Assembly (NCBI RefSeq): GCF_036711975.1
Contig: NC_091966.1
Location: 32,495,501 to 32,559,500, forward strand
DNA length: 64,000 nt
Source: Onthophagus taurus
Lineage: Eukaryota > Arthropoda > Insecta > Coleoptera > Scarabaeidae
Reading direction: 5' to 3'
Shown here piece by piece: positions 21,320 to 32,219 of the stretch. The notes beneath the pieces are model-generated. The model saw nothing but the letters and a program-made list of their open reading frames with translations. It did not search any database and had not been told where the DNA came from. A program made the translations under genes and the position numbers. Position 1 is the first letter of the stretch. Each line of letters opens with the position of its first letter.

Positions 21320-22015
21320 TATTGCCAAAGGTTGTACCTAGTAGTATTTAAAAATTCACTAACAACTCTGGCATTATGTGCTGGTGCTCCGTCATATTGA
21401 AAATATATCATTTGAGACTTATTTAATGTTAAATTGTCGACCAAAGGCACGATGTGCTGCCTTGACATATTGGGGTATTACCTGAGTTTAAGTTTTTATG
21501 GTAGATACTATATGCCAACATTCTATTATCTAAAAGGGCACACCATACATTGAACCCCAACCTTCTTTGAACAGTCAGAGACTTCATTGGTCCAGATGAC
21601 ATTTTGAACAAACAGCAGATTATTTAATTTTTCTAAATATCATCTACAAAATTCTAATCTTAGATTGACATCTCCGGCACGTAAATAATGAATTAGCCCC
21701 GCTTTGTATGGTTTATACATATTTTTCTTTCATATTCGGGAGCAGCGGCTTTTGGGTCAGATGTCTTGTTCAATTTCTCTGCAAGATGTTGATGGATTTA
21801 TCGCAAGTGAAGCCAACACATTGACTTCATCCTCTTGCAGGCCATTTTGGTGTGTTTTAGCACGTGGTTTGGGGAAGGACCAAAAATCTATTAAATTTTC
21901 TGCTAACCGGCTGAAGGTTCTTACGTGCGGTTGCCTTTCTTCCGGATACCTTGTGAAATATAATTCCGCGGCTAACGTCGCATTCCTATCTGATAATATA
22001 TAGCATTCCACATTC
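21320..22015 (-). pseudogene. mariner-type transposase pseudogene
   Basis: The minus-strand N-terminal part (22011-21757) reads NATLAAELYFTRYPEERQPH then VRTFSRLAENLI, a DUF4817-type helix-turn-helix common in insect transposases, followed by INPSTSCREIEQDI. Next is LGFNVWCALLDNRMLAYSIY (about 21560-21500). Last is HIVPLVDNL and MIYFQYDGAPAHNARVV (21440-21370), with the second catalytic Asp. Frameshifts separate the parts. The WPPRSPD region with the third acidic residue is absent, cut off by the nested insertion. Confidence 0.85.
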
Positions 22016-23071
22016 CATCATGTTACATTTTCATAATTTTCGAAATTCATTGTAATGTTTTATTCAGTTTTGTTATACTTTGACACCTAACATGCTGGTG
22101 CATTGTACCAGCTCATAATGATAGAGTTGTTATTGAATTTTTAAATAAAAACTTTTTCAATTATTTGATACATTATGTTCCATCATAGTATGGTTATCAC
22201 CATAGCAACATTAACTTTTAAATACATACATTAGTTTTAGATAGAACAAAATGAATTTTTATTAATTATTCAATAACTATATGAAATATACCCTACAAAC
22301 TATATATATTTGTTATCAGAAGAAAATGACAAATTATTTTAGGTCATAGCCAACTATGGTTTCTATTTAAAAAAATAAAGTTACGTCTAAAATCTCGAAA
22401 ATAAAAGATGGGAAAAAAATTCTTCCTACGCCACTGAATTCTTCGTAAAAAGTTGCCCATATAATGTTTTATTTATAATACTCCATCGTTGATAATAAGT
22501 GAGATATTCGCAATTGTCGTTTTCGCAAAATTTTCACTTTTTGCCGATAGGGCGAAAACAAAAGACAATAGCTGTTCGCAGTTTTCGGCATTAGCATTTT
22601 TTCGAAAAACGAGATCATGACATGTAAGCTACTTTTTTTGTATCTCTTTTAGTTTCGGAGATAGCCTATGCGGACATCGAAATTGGGACACCCTGTACAT
22701 GTTTCTACTCCAGCTCATTGAAACTAGTGCATGAACCGTGAACAATTTTGCTCAACTTTTCACATATTAGGGGTCAGCTATTGACTTCTTGTTTTAGATT
22801 TGGTGAATAGGAGCATCATTCTTTTTGAGTCTTTTTACCATAAAACAATAAAATGTTTAATGGTGTATATTTGCCTAATTCGTACTGTCATTAATTTTAA
22901 TCAAAACCTTGACAACCATTGCGTGGCCAGAAATCTTCTTATCTGAAACTGGTCTTCGACATGTATTTGATAAATGATAAACTTTATTGTTACGTGATAT
23001 TGTACTTCGCTAATATGATCACAAATTATTTAGGAAATGGTATTAACATTTTAATTCAAACATTCTAAATA

Positions 23072-23371
23072 CAGGAGGATGTGTCAAATGTCTGGAATAT
23101 AGCCAATAACTTCGCCATTTGTGGTTTTAACGAAAAATATTTCGAATAAAAAATTCTTTATTAATTGTGGTAATGTGCAAAAAAAACATATACATCCTTT
23201 TTAAAATAACAGTGTTGGTTGCCATAGCAACGAAACAAAGAACAATTTAAACAAGCAAGTATCGCCAAAGAATGCGCCACAATTAATAAAGAATTTTTTA
23301 TTTGAAACATTTTTCTTTAAAACTACAAATGGCGAAGTTATTGGCTATATTGCAGATATTTGACACACCTG
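23072..23371. mobile_element. 300-bp MITE
   Basis: Arms of about 100 bases mirror each other: tgtcaaatgtctggaatata with its counterpart tatattgcagatatttgaca, then ggctataacttcgccatttg-like blocks. The unpaired centre lies near 23220 and contains ggttgccatagcaacgaaac. It has no coding capacity. TA precedes the left end. The right edge is less clean. Confidence 0.75.
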
Positions 23372-23774
23372 CATATGGTTTTTTATTGAAGCATTATAAT
23401 ATTTTTCAAACCACATTGCATATCTAACCAGATTAAAAACGGTACGATGAACATTCCACAATACTTATTCTGCTATCTTTGTTTCGGATGAAACGTTATT
23501 TTTCAAAAGGGAATGTTTATGAAAGATCGCACAATCTGGTTCCAGAAACGGCTAATAAAATGAAAACAAACCAATCTGGTCATACTATGTTAGAATGATA
23601 TCTTATTTTGCGTTTGATTCTATTCCATAATGATGATTATCTGTACTCTAAGCAACTAAGTAGTTGCCTACAATTTTGTGTATTAACGAGATGTGAGTAA
23701 TTAAAGAAAGTTTTACTTAAAAATAGCATAATAAACTGCATTAACTGGTCGAAAATAATCAAAAAAATCTAATA

Positions 23775-24560
23775 AACATACTTCCGAAAATTATCCATTT
23801 TCGAGATATTCAAAGTTTTGTGAACTATTTGTTTTAAATGTCCCCAAAACCAAAAATCTAGCAGATTTAAATCTGGTAAACGAGGTGGCCACGGAACAGG
23901 ACCTCCTCGGCCAATCCACTTATTGTTAAATCTGTCATCTAAGTATGCTCGAGTAGCGTGTGCGTAATGTGCTGGTGCTTCATCGTGCATAAAGTAACAA
24001 TCTTGTAGCACTTGCAAAGGTAATTTACCAAATGCCTCTGTAAGCTCATTTTGTAAAAAATGTATGGAAGCATCGGCTGTTAACTGTCAATCTCTTTGAA
24101 AGAATAAATGAACTTAATAACTGGTCACCTATAACACCGGTCCATACATTAACACTGAATCGTCACTGATGATGAGTTTGTGGTATTGCATGTGGATTGT
24201 CACCACTGAAAATGTGCGCATTGTGGATATTAAAAATTCCGTTTTGAATAAATGATGCTTCATCCGTAAACACAATGTTTATAGGAATGTCGACGTTTAG
24301 TACCTCTTCCTGTATGGCCCACCTGTAATAAATCTATCGTTTTTCGCCATCATTTTCTGTTAAAGTGTTGTGATGATACAGATAAAGCAACTCCTCCCTT
24401 CAAATTCGGTGAACGGTTGCTTTCTTGATGTTTTCTTGTGCAGAAATCCTTCTTATGCTGGTTGAGGTATTTTCATCAATTTTTCTCAAAACCGCTGGTG
24501 TTAACAATAGGTCAACTTATGCAACTAAAACTTTGAATATCACAACAATGGTCCATTTTC
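23775..24560 (-). pseudogene. Tc1/mariner-type transposase pseudogene
   Basis: On the minus strand an N-terminal HTH region reads ISAQENIKKATVHRI near 24430. Then comes IPINIVFTDEASFIQNGIFN (24290-24230) with the first catalytic Asp, and RFSVNVWTGVIGDQLL near 24150. After a frameshift comes YFMHDEAPAHYAHATRAYLD (24005-23945) with the second Asp, then WIGRGGPVPWPPRLPDLNLL (23900-23840) with the third acidic site. A stop follows PQTHHQ, and at least one frameshift lies near 24080, so it is inactive. All three acidic blocks survive. Confidence 0.88.
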
Positions 24561-24564
24561 GGAC

Positions 24565-24929
24565 TTATGTTTATTAGGCTTTTCTTGTCTATTTTCGATC
24601 AGAGAATACGCTGGTGAAGTATTGTACAATCATTGCGGGACACCTGTATATTCGGGTCCATAATAAATTTGGCTGATGATAACATCATAACAAATCGAAA
24701 CCGGTTACAAATAATTAAGTAAATTATTTAGATTTATATTAATTTATTTCATATTATTATATACTCATTTGATATTATACATTAAAATGAATACTTTACA
24801 ATGAAAGTATGTAAATTGTGATGTAAATCAACATTGACATTTACAAAGACTTCAAGCAATTTATTATTCTTTATCCCACAACGTAATTCAATCGATAGCT
24901 TTTAGTTAAATAAACGTATAAACCTAAAA
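24565..24929. other. AT-rich upstream region of the CCDC167-like gene
   Basis: Contains the presumed promoter of the next gene. No TATA box at a sensible distance was identified and no other gene is seen. Confidence 0.4.
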
Positions 24930-24930
24930 A

Positions 24931-25284
24931 ATGGGGCCAAAAACCGGATGTTCAATAATGCAAGAGGTAAAATTCTTCTAAAGTGAGGTTATGTTTAAAA
25001 ATCTCATGTTTTTGTGTCACTTTTAGATAAGCAAGACTGAAGATGCAATTAAAACTTGTTACGAACGTATAAATAAGCTTGAAAAATGTTTAATAGGATC
25101 TCCTGATGAAGAAACTGTTGAAAAAGAACTTGTTGAATGTAGAAAATTACTAAAAACTAATGAAGAACTGCTTTCAACTTTACATCAACATAACAGAAGT
25201 AGTTTTATGTTTGCATTTGGTTTATGTCTTGTGGTGTTTATTGTATGGATGTTGTATATTTTAGTGAAAGGAAATGAATTTTAA
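24931..25284 (+). CDS. CCDC167: CCDC167-like small coiled-coil membrane protein, two exons
   Basis: Exons 24931-24966 and 25027-25284 join in phase 0 across a 60-base intron (GTAAAA..TTTTAG), giving 97 residues, the same length as human CCDC167. After a 12-residue first exon the protein is helical and charged with heptad-like spacing (ISKTEDAIKTCYERINKLEK, then VEKELVECRKLLKTNEELL). It ends in a single membrane span, FMFAFGLCLVVFIVWMLYIL, near residues 72-91, with a short polar tail. This is the CCDC167 layout of coiled coil plus C-terminal anchor. The function of the family is poorly known. The 3' end lies 120 bases from the stop of SmD1 on the other strand, so transcripts probably overlap. 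Confidence 0.8.
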
Positions 25285-25403
25285 GAAATCCCATTTTTTT
25301 TTATTTATGAAGATTATTACAACTTTTTATGAAGTTATTTTTTATTTTCATATCAAATATACTTAAGATCTATCTTAATTAAAATATCTTATTAATTTAG
25401 TTT

Positions 25404-25912
25404 TTAACGCCTTGCACGACCTCTACCACGTCCCCTAGGTCCACCACGCCCTCGGCTTCCTCTACCACGACCACGAGTAGCACCACGCGCCGATTCTTTC
25501 TTTTTAGCTTTAGCTTTTGGTGTATCATCAATTAACAAAGTTTCCAAAGGTAAACTGTCAGGGAGTACGTAATAACGAATATTATTCCCGCGTACAGTCA
25601 ATGTATCCAAATTAATCGGTGCTCGATTCTTCATCGTAACTTTCACCGCTTTTAAATGAGTGTTCATTGCAACATCCACCCCCGTTATAGTACCATGCAC
25701 TTGAGTACCATTTTTTAACTCCATCGTCACAGTTTCATGGCTCAATTTCATTAAGAATCTTAAAAAAAATAATTTATTAGTAAACGAGAAAGGTTATGTT
25801 TCAATGTTTTTAGGTTATGTTTTGAAAATTATTTTTAAGGCGGATTTGGGGGGCTTTTATGTTGATGTGGGTTATTGATGTTGTTAAGATTTACTTACCG
25901 CACTAGTTTCAT
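25404..25912 (-). CDS. SNRPD1: small nuclear ribonucleoprotein SmD1, two exons
   Basis: Exon 1 is 25912-25899 (MKLV plus two bases of Arg), then a 140-base intron (GTAAGT..TTTAAG) and exon 2 25758-25404, giving 122 residues (human 119). The N-terminus [20 protein letters not shown] and the block [20 protein letters not shown] form Sm motif 1. [15 protein letters not shown] is Sm motif 2. The C-terminal tail is a GR/RG repeat ([19 protein letters not shown]), the known site of symmetric arginine dimethylation before SMN-dependent assembly. SmD1 is a core ring protein of U1, U2, U4 and U5 snRNPs. A compact housekeeping gene convergent with the CCDC167-like gene. Confidence 0.97.
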
Positions 25913-26720
25913 GGTTTATTTTGTGCGGAAATGATATGGATAATAAAAATTAACCGGTACGTTTAAATAACGTTTGATGAAGCGTTGGTACAACGACATC
26001 TAGTGGGTGTTTTATTTTTGAGATTGAATGTAAATATTTTTATTTTGTATTTAATATTTGTTTATTAATTGTTTTAATTTGTTTAAAATGCAAAAAGAAA
26101 TTTTAATTTATCTTAATTTTGTTTATTTTTTATGAGTTAATTCATTTTAATGAAACGTTTTAATAGTTTATAGATAGACGTATAGGTGGCTTTTTTGGCG
26201 GAAAATTTAAATGATGAATATTATTGTTGTATTATTTTTTTAAATTTAAAGTACATTAATATATTAAAAAGTGCTTTTTTTATTTATAGTAAATAAGTTG
26301 TTGTTTATAAATACGCATGAGCGGGTCATAAAAGAAAAACAATCGATGCAGCTACAAGGTCTCCAACGAGTATGAATTCATATTGCAGTTTTGAGGGGTT
26401 AACAATAATAAAAATAAATTGATATTGGGGACCGTTATTTCGATTATGCAATGAGCCATATAAATCTTGGTGTATTGTTAAATTATAAAATCCGGGTACC
26501 GTGCCAAGACCATACTAAGTTTTTGCCAATTTTTCTACATATTGATTTATGTTATACAACATCCTTGCCGTTTAGTTCTTTGACAATAGTTTTAAATTGA
26601 AGTAATTGAGTCGATTTATAAAAATTTAGAAATTAAGGAGGAAAAATTAAAAGAAAGTCCGATTAAAAGTGAATTTTCTTAGACAATTTCAGTTAGTTTT
26701 TTTATTATTTGACAGATTTT
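25913..26720. other. SmD1 upstream region, AT-rich
   Basis: Should include the SmD1 promoter just left of 25950. No coding frame or repeat was recognised up to the promoter-like island at 26.7 kb. Confidence 0.4.
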
Positions 26721-26722
26721 TA

Positions 26723-26732
26723 GCGCATGCGC
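26723..26732. promoter_or_regulatory. palindromic NRF1-type site in a promoter-like island
   Basis: GCGCATGCGC is the exact palindrome bound by NRF1/Erect wing. It is striking in AT-rich DNA and is followed within 20 bases by ATGGCGG, a YY1/Pho-like motif. A TATA-less promoter firing to the right is inferred, with a possible non-coding first exon ending at a GTGAGT donor at 26865. Confidence 0.45.
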
Positions 26733-26909
26733 GATCCAATGCCGTAACATGGCGGTTGTCGTGCTCTAACAGTTATTAGTTGTAGTTGTGGTTACACTTT
26801 TCAATGATAACTAGGTTAAAATTATTATAACAGCAGATTCACATCGATTCCTCCGGCTCATGATGTGAGTTTTTTTCTATTTTGAACGTTAATCGTAAAA
26901 TTGTTATGG

Positions 26910-26945
26910 GCCCCCCGTTCGGGGCCGGCCGACGCGCAATGACGT
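26910..26945. other. short GC-rich block with dyad symmetry
   Basis: The stretch gggccccccgttcggggccg followed by gccgacgcgc is almost pure G+C inside AT-rich flanks and can fold on itself (GGGCCCC/GGGGCC, GGCCGGCC). It looks like part of a CpG-rich promoter island. Confidence 0.4.
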
Positions 26946-27225
26946 TCATAATCTAGTTTGCCATTTAATATTTTCAATTTTTTTAACTAAAACGTGTTGT
27001 CATTTTTTTGGCAAAACCTGCAACCTTACGCCTCCTAATTTATTTTGATTAATGTAAGTCAGATTTTTCGTTTCTTCGTTCGTTAAAAGTTTAGGTTAGG
27101 TTAAGTTATTTTGATTTTCAAAATCTGTGTTGTTTAGTTTATCACCTTTAAAATTGTTTTGTAAACAATTTCTATAAAAGACTTTAGTTTAGTGGGGTAC
27201 TTGAAGACGTTATTTTTTCGAAGAA

Positions 27226-27268
27226 ATGAAGAAATTGGAAAGGAATTTATTTTCATTGAAAACTTTTG
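27226..27268 (+). CDS. candidate first coding exon of a large plus-strand gene
   Basis: An ATG in the context aagaaATGAAG opens 14 codons (MKKLERNLFSLKTF) and stops at a strong donor, G|GTAAGT, in phase 1. A promoter-like island lies 500 bases upstream. The phase fits the candidate exon at 47299. The protein is not recognised. Both the exon and the gene model are inference. Confidence 0.3.
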
Positions 27269-27269
27269 G

Positions 27270-27915
27270 TAAGTTTAAAAAAACCTTGTTATTTAAAAAT
27301 AATTTTTATCTTCACAATTAACACACATGTTTCAAATTCACATAAAAAATGGCACATAATTAAAAACTTTTTTCTCCTGTACCTAAAAAAATTAACCGTT
27401 AATTACATGTACTTTTTTTTAATTTAGAGGTAAATGTAAAATTTATTATAAATCATTAAAGTAAAAAACCTTCAATTCGTTTCTTTTTTTGGAACTGTTT
27501 AAGGCGGTGAACAACTTTTGAATCGACACATAAAGTTCCGAAATAGTCGCATTGGAGCTATTTAATCGACAGTACTTACGACCTCGCGGACATTTACCAT
27601 GTTCCTTTGAAAATTACGCTTTTAAAACGACGGTTTGTGTACCCATTTTACGGTTACAAGAACGTTTCACCAACTTGGTTATTTTAATGTGTCGTTAAAA
27701 CTAACTTTTCAATGTTGCATTCTTATAGTTTACAGTTTATTTTAAAATTTATTTTAAAATATGATTGCTATTAATTTTTGACGTTTATTTTCTCTAACGT
27801 CACTTCTTAAATTAAAACTGTCATTTTGACGTTTATGTCATTTTTAGGTTATACGTCTGCGAAGTTGGAACAATTATACCCTAAAGAGTAAAATTGTTTT
27901 TTTTTTATTATTTAT
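27270..27915. other. AT-rich sequence, probably intronic
   Basis: No coding frame or repeat was recognised between the candidate exon and the pogo-like insertion. Confidence 0.35.
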
Positions 27916-28074
27916 TACAGTGAAAGCTCTAATACGCGGACAATGACGGCTCCGTTACTTTTGTCAGCTTCTCAGAGATGTCCGCTTATGAGAAAAGACT
28001 ACACAAATTAAAGTACATACACATACAGTGCGGACAAAAGTCTACATACAACATTGAATTATGAGGTTTTTGTA

Positions 28075-28332
28075 CAGGGTCTGTCACGACAAGCTGAGTC
28101 TATATGTACATATATGGCAAACTACTTACTTCGTTATTTTAAACGGAATGGAATTTAATACAATTTGATATAAGTCAAAGTATGTCTAATTTGCACCATT
28201 TTTGGATTATTTCAGTTTTTTCGAAAATTTTGGCTAAATTTTGAATCAGGCCAAATATTCTCAAAAGTTGCACAAATACACCCATAGCTTACATAATCCT
28301 TAAAATCTAAAAGCTTGTCGTGACAAACGCTG
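28075..28332. mobile_element. 258-bp mariner-type MITE nested in the pogo-like element
   Basis: CAGGGTCTGTCACGACAAGC at the left faces GCTTGTCGTGACAAACGCTG at the right, a 21-base inverted repeat. TA flanks both edges (28073-28074, 28333-28334). No coding frame. Confidence 0.75.
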
Positions 28333-28374
28333 TACAACGTAGTAAGATAACAGAAAATTAGCATTACAGTATGA

Positions 28375-28962
28375 CAGAGCTGGGCAAACTACTTGAAAAA
28401 AGTAGTGGAGTATAACTACTAACTACTTTCACCAAAAAGTAGTAGTTAATAGTTAAATATCTAACTACTTTGTTAACTGCAAAAATGCATAAAAAGGACT
28501 ACAATAATAAATAAATAAATGCAAAATAAAATAAACATCTATTTATTATATAAAGCTTATTTTAAAGGTAACTAGGTGTCTAGTTAGTAGTTAACAACTG
28601 TTTGAACTGTTATACATAAATTATGCTTAAAAGTCAGATTCTTTTGGTACGTCTAAAGCAAAGGCGTACTTTACGGAATGAAAACTACAGATTTGTTCTA
28701 ACTATAGGTTATAACGCGGCTTATGTACACAAGTACATACTAGATATTTGGAAGTACTTAAACTGTCTTAAAAGTAGTTAAATTACTTAAAAGGAATTAA
28801 AATAAACAAAAATAGTTAGAATACCTAAAGTAGTTAACAATCAGGAGTTCACTACTTTCTGCGAATATTTTATGCCAGTATAAAATAATCGAGTATAACT
28901 ACTAATAGAACAAAAGCAGTTAGAATACAACTACTTTTGTAGTTAACTACTGCCCAGCTCTG
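28375..28962. mobile_element. 588-bp hAT-like MITE nested in the pogo-like element
   Basis: The ends CAGAGCTGGGCAAACTACTT and, from the right, CAGAGCTGGGCAGTAGTTAA are of the hAT type (CAGNGNTGGGCA). The 8-bp flanks CAGTATGA and CAGTGTCA agree at six of eight positions, as expected for a decayed hAT target duplication. The interior is dense in AGTAGTTA and its complement TAACTACT, which gives subterminal repeats. Confidence 0.75.
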
Positions 28963-29062
28963 CAGTGTCATTAGAGATACTTACTTATTCACAAAAAAGA
29001 ACAAAACACAAATCGCTCAACAGCTATATACTAAAAACTCAAGAAATAATACAAAAATTAAT

Positions 29063-29850
29063 AGGACAAATGTTTACATACACAGTAGTTTCCAACTAAA
29101 AATAAATTATTAGGTTGTAAACGTAGTTTTTAAAACTCAATATTTCGTTGACCCTCCATGAGCTTCTATAACAGCATGTAAGTTTGTTGTCTCTTCTGTT
29201 CTCAGCGATCCTCGAGAGCCAAGCTTTCCACTGATGATTTAAAATTTTGTTTTAAAATGTATTTTTATTGATCCATAATTCCATCAATGAATGCCAGTTA
29301 TTCTACACCAGATGCCGCAAACTTTTCCCAATCCATGACACTAAATTTTTCAACTCCATCGCCGTGTTTCGTTTTCTCCAAATTTTTGCCCAACCATCAC
29401 TTCCAAAAAGGTTGCTTCGGCTCGTCAGTAAACAAACCCCTGGATCAGAAATCCCTTCTCTTGTCGACATTGAGCAAATTCTAGTCGAAGACGGCGATTC
29501 TTTTCTGAAATCAGCGGTTTTCTTCGGGGTGTCCTGCTGAAAAATCCATTATCGTGTACAACTCTTTACGGTTCTTACGGTCTCATACGGTTCTTGGATG
29601 TACTACAGACTTATTAGATTCAGTCGCGATGGGGCCAGCTAATTTTGGTGCGTTAACTCTAGGGTTTTTGCTCACTTCTTTTAATATGGAGTTAATATCT
29701 CTTCTAGAAAGTTTCTTTGGTCGGCCTGTACGAACTTTGCTAGCGAAGGAATTGGTCTCATTGTAATTTTTGACGGTGGTCTGGACTATTGCTCGGTTTA
29801 GATTTACAATTTTGGCAATTTCTCCGCAAGATTTCTTCAACAGTTAAATA
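29063..29850 (-). pseudogene. Tc1-type transposase pseudogene
   Basis: The minus-strand N-terminal HTH (29840-29583) reads KKSCGEIAKIVNLNRAIVQT then RTGRPKKLSRRDINSILKEV. Downstream in broken frames are PRRKPLISEKNRRLRLEFAQ (29530-29470), FTDE-like and NLFGSD scraps (29440-29400), ASGV.L.FIDGIMD scraps (29310-29270) and the C-terminal NLHAVIEAHGGSTKY (29187-29143). It ends at 29063-29085 in a block like the Tc1 terminal ggacaaatgtttacataca. The region with the second catalytic Asp is largely deleted. It is inactive. Confidence 0.85.
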
Positions 29851-29864
29851 TTCTTCTGTTGTTT

Positions 29865-30240
29865 TTACATTATCTATCCCCAGTTCTTTACTACATTTAT
29901 GCAAATCAGCTAGTCTTGCGTGTGGCTAATTATCTTCAACGTCGTACTTACAGTCAGTTGAACCTGCTTTTTTGTTTGATTTCCAGATAGCCAGTAAATC
30001 TTTGGAAGGGAAGATTTGGAAATCAAAAAGTTTTTCTCCGTTTTTACACTGATTCCAGACTGCCATTTCATTCGAATATTTTACTTTATTGTTGACTATT
30101 TTTGCCGCTTGTGGTTTCCCAATTTCAAATTGCGAAAACTTTTCAAAACTTTTCTTTATCTAATAAACTCACTATTTCCATTTCCTCCATTAACATAAGC
30201 ATCTGTTTCTTCACCACCTTTGAAGCCATTTCAACGCACG
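29865..30240 (-). pseudogene. degraded pogo-type transposase N-terminus
   Basis: Minus-strand scraps read LDKEKF, then QFEIGKPQAAKIVNNKVKYS, then LLAIWKSNKKAGSTDCKYDV and ARLADLHKCSKELGI, in more than one frame. The order suggests a CENP-B/pogo-type helix-turn-helix and fits the pogo-like terminal repeats around it. The match is by pattern only. Confidence 0.5.
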
Positions 30241-30511
30241 TTATACGCAAACGAACAAAACTGATAACGGAACTCGTAAAACGAGGAATCCCCGAATACA
30301 TGCCGGTAAATATCTACTACAGATTACTTCGATGTGTTCATCTGTTTATCTACGAGTCCGTGTATTAGGCATATTTGCCCGTTATGCATAGAAAAATAGT
30401 GTCTTCGACCGTTTATTACAGCGTCCGCTTATGAAAAACAAATTTATACATGAAAATATAGGTTTGGGGTTGATTCCAAGATTTGTGTCCGCTTGGAGAG
30501 TTTTCGCTGTA

Positions 30512-32217
30512 TTAGTTTTGTTAAAATAATTACAAAAAAGTTTACAACACGAGATCATTAAATTTTCAATAACTATTACGTGGTTGGACGTATCAACAAT
30601 TCATTGGAAAAGCTTTTACAGCTTTTGTGCTGTTATTAATAACCCCAATCAAAACACTTCAACGTTTTAAAATATTTCACCGCTTTGGGGGTTTTAAATA
30701 AAAAACAATACACGCGTCCCTTAGCACTTAACTACAATCTATTCCAACTCGAAAAAAAATTGTGACTTGAATTGACATGAAGATAAACATTTTTTGCCTC
30801 AGATTATTTTAAATATTAGGCTCAATTGACTACTCTCAAGCAAGATACGTATGATTTGTATAGCAACCTAACACTATTTCCAACTGGACTAGATGCATAC
30901 TTAACTTGTTACATAACAATCTATTCTATTCACGTCAAGCCTAAAAGTTAATTTATATTCAAGCTGCGATGGCAAAGCTTTTTTATAACAGAGCTGCGAC
31001 AATTCCTATAGATTTTGATGTGCAGATTGTGATTGATTAGTGAATTAGAGTTTGACTTAACAAGCGTTAATTTTCTGCATACCCTATACCTATGATTAGT
31101 ATGATTAGTGAGCACCACATTTTGCCACTATCCATTTTTTTTGTGCTATAGATTAAAACAAAATGTTATAAATGACTCTTTGCATATAAATCCTTACGTA
31201 TCTAACCAGAAATCTTCAAAATTTTGTTTTCATATTCTCAATATTAACATATAATTTCAACATATAATTATCCTTTCCATTTGATTGATATAAATTGTCC
31301 ATTGATGTCATAGGCAAGGTTATTTATAAAGGAGACGATAATAAAGTGATAATAAGATATAATGTGGTGAATAGTGTTCGCATATAAGTGATATTTTGCA
31401 ACTTGGCCACGTTGAGTTGTTTTTAAAAACATCTTGGGTTCCTTACTTTTTACAATGAACTAACTTTGGAATAACCGCAAAGACAGAAAAGAAATCATTA
31501 ATCTAATTATAATCGTCTTCATTCATTTTTATTTTTTTTTGCTGCACTTGACCAGTTTTCTTTTCCTCGTTTCAAAACAACGATTTGGCTTATATCACGC
31601 ATTTAACGTTACGCTGTGTAATGGCAAGAAATTCGATTATCTTTTTCAGCTCTCGTATTTACAAATAGTATGTATTATAATGCTTACTATGTAAACAGTA
31701 TATGGGTGTGTTTACGGCAAACATTTATTCATGCAATTTAAAAAATCTAATGTTTACTTAAAACATTATGATATTTTACTTTAAAATAGCAGCAATATCT
31801 AATTAAACGTGAAAGTTCTTTAGTTAATATTTATTGATGTTTTTTAAAGATTTAATATATTTCATCACGTTAAGAAACCTTTACCGATCAGTTGAGTTTT
31901 AACTTTTCGCATTTCTATTAGTTTATTAACTTTTTGGAATAATTACGTTAACAAATTTGATATCATTTTGATTTCTTCATTTTGTATTTTGCATCGTGTG
32001 TTTTTAGTTCAGTAAGAGAAGGGTTATGGAGGGTTCGAGATGACATAAAAATTGACATTTCATGATTACCATGCTCAGAAGTGCAGATGAAATCCAGTGA
32101 AATTCGTGCTATGCAGCGTTACTCGATTGATAGATTGTTGATGATCCCTTCCCTAAAACACCACTGTGAATAGGCAAGATGATAGAGAATAGTGATATGA
32201 ATTAACACTGAACCATA
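30512..32217. other. AT-rich DNA, no gene seen
   Basis: No coherent coding frame, RNA gene or repeat pair. The stretch would be intronic if the large plus-strand gene model holds. Confidence 0.4.
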
Positions 32218-32219
32218 TA

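Larger units (their letters stand above)
20269..22695 (-). mobile_element. 2.4-kb mariner-like element with ~530-bp inverted arms
   Basis: The element begins CAGGGTGTCCCAATTTCGAT and ends with the exact complement. TA flanks both sides (20267-20268, 22696-22697). The terminal inverted repeats are unusually long, about 20269-20805 and 22162-22695, and remain highly similar. The interior carries a broken minus-strand transposase and a separate 420-bp inserted element. A 65-base segment with ttatggtgataaccata is also duplicated in tandem at 20727-20790 and 20817-20882. Confidence 0.85.
27918..30509 (-). mobile_element. 2.6-kb pogo-like element with nested insertions
   Basis: The ends CAGTGAAAGCTCTAATACGC and, complemented from the right, CAGCGAAAACTCTCCAAGCG form imperfect inverted repeats. 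TA flanks both sides (27916-27917 and 30510-30511). GTCCGCTT, or its complement AAGCGGAC/CGCGGAC, recurs inside both ends at 27936, 27983, 30424 and 30487, probably transposase-binding sites. The interior carries a broken minus-strand N-terminus near 30230-29870. Three foreign insertions sit inside: a 258-bp MITE, a hAT-like MITE and a truncated Tc1. Confidence 0.75.
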
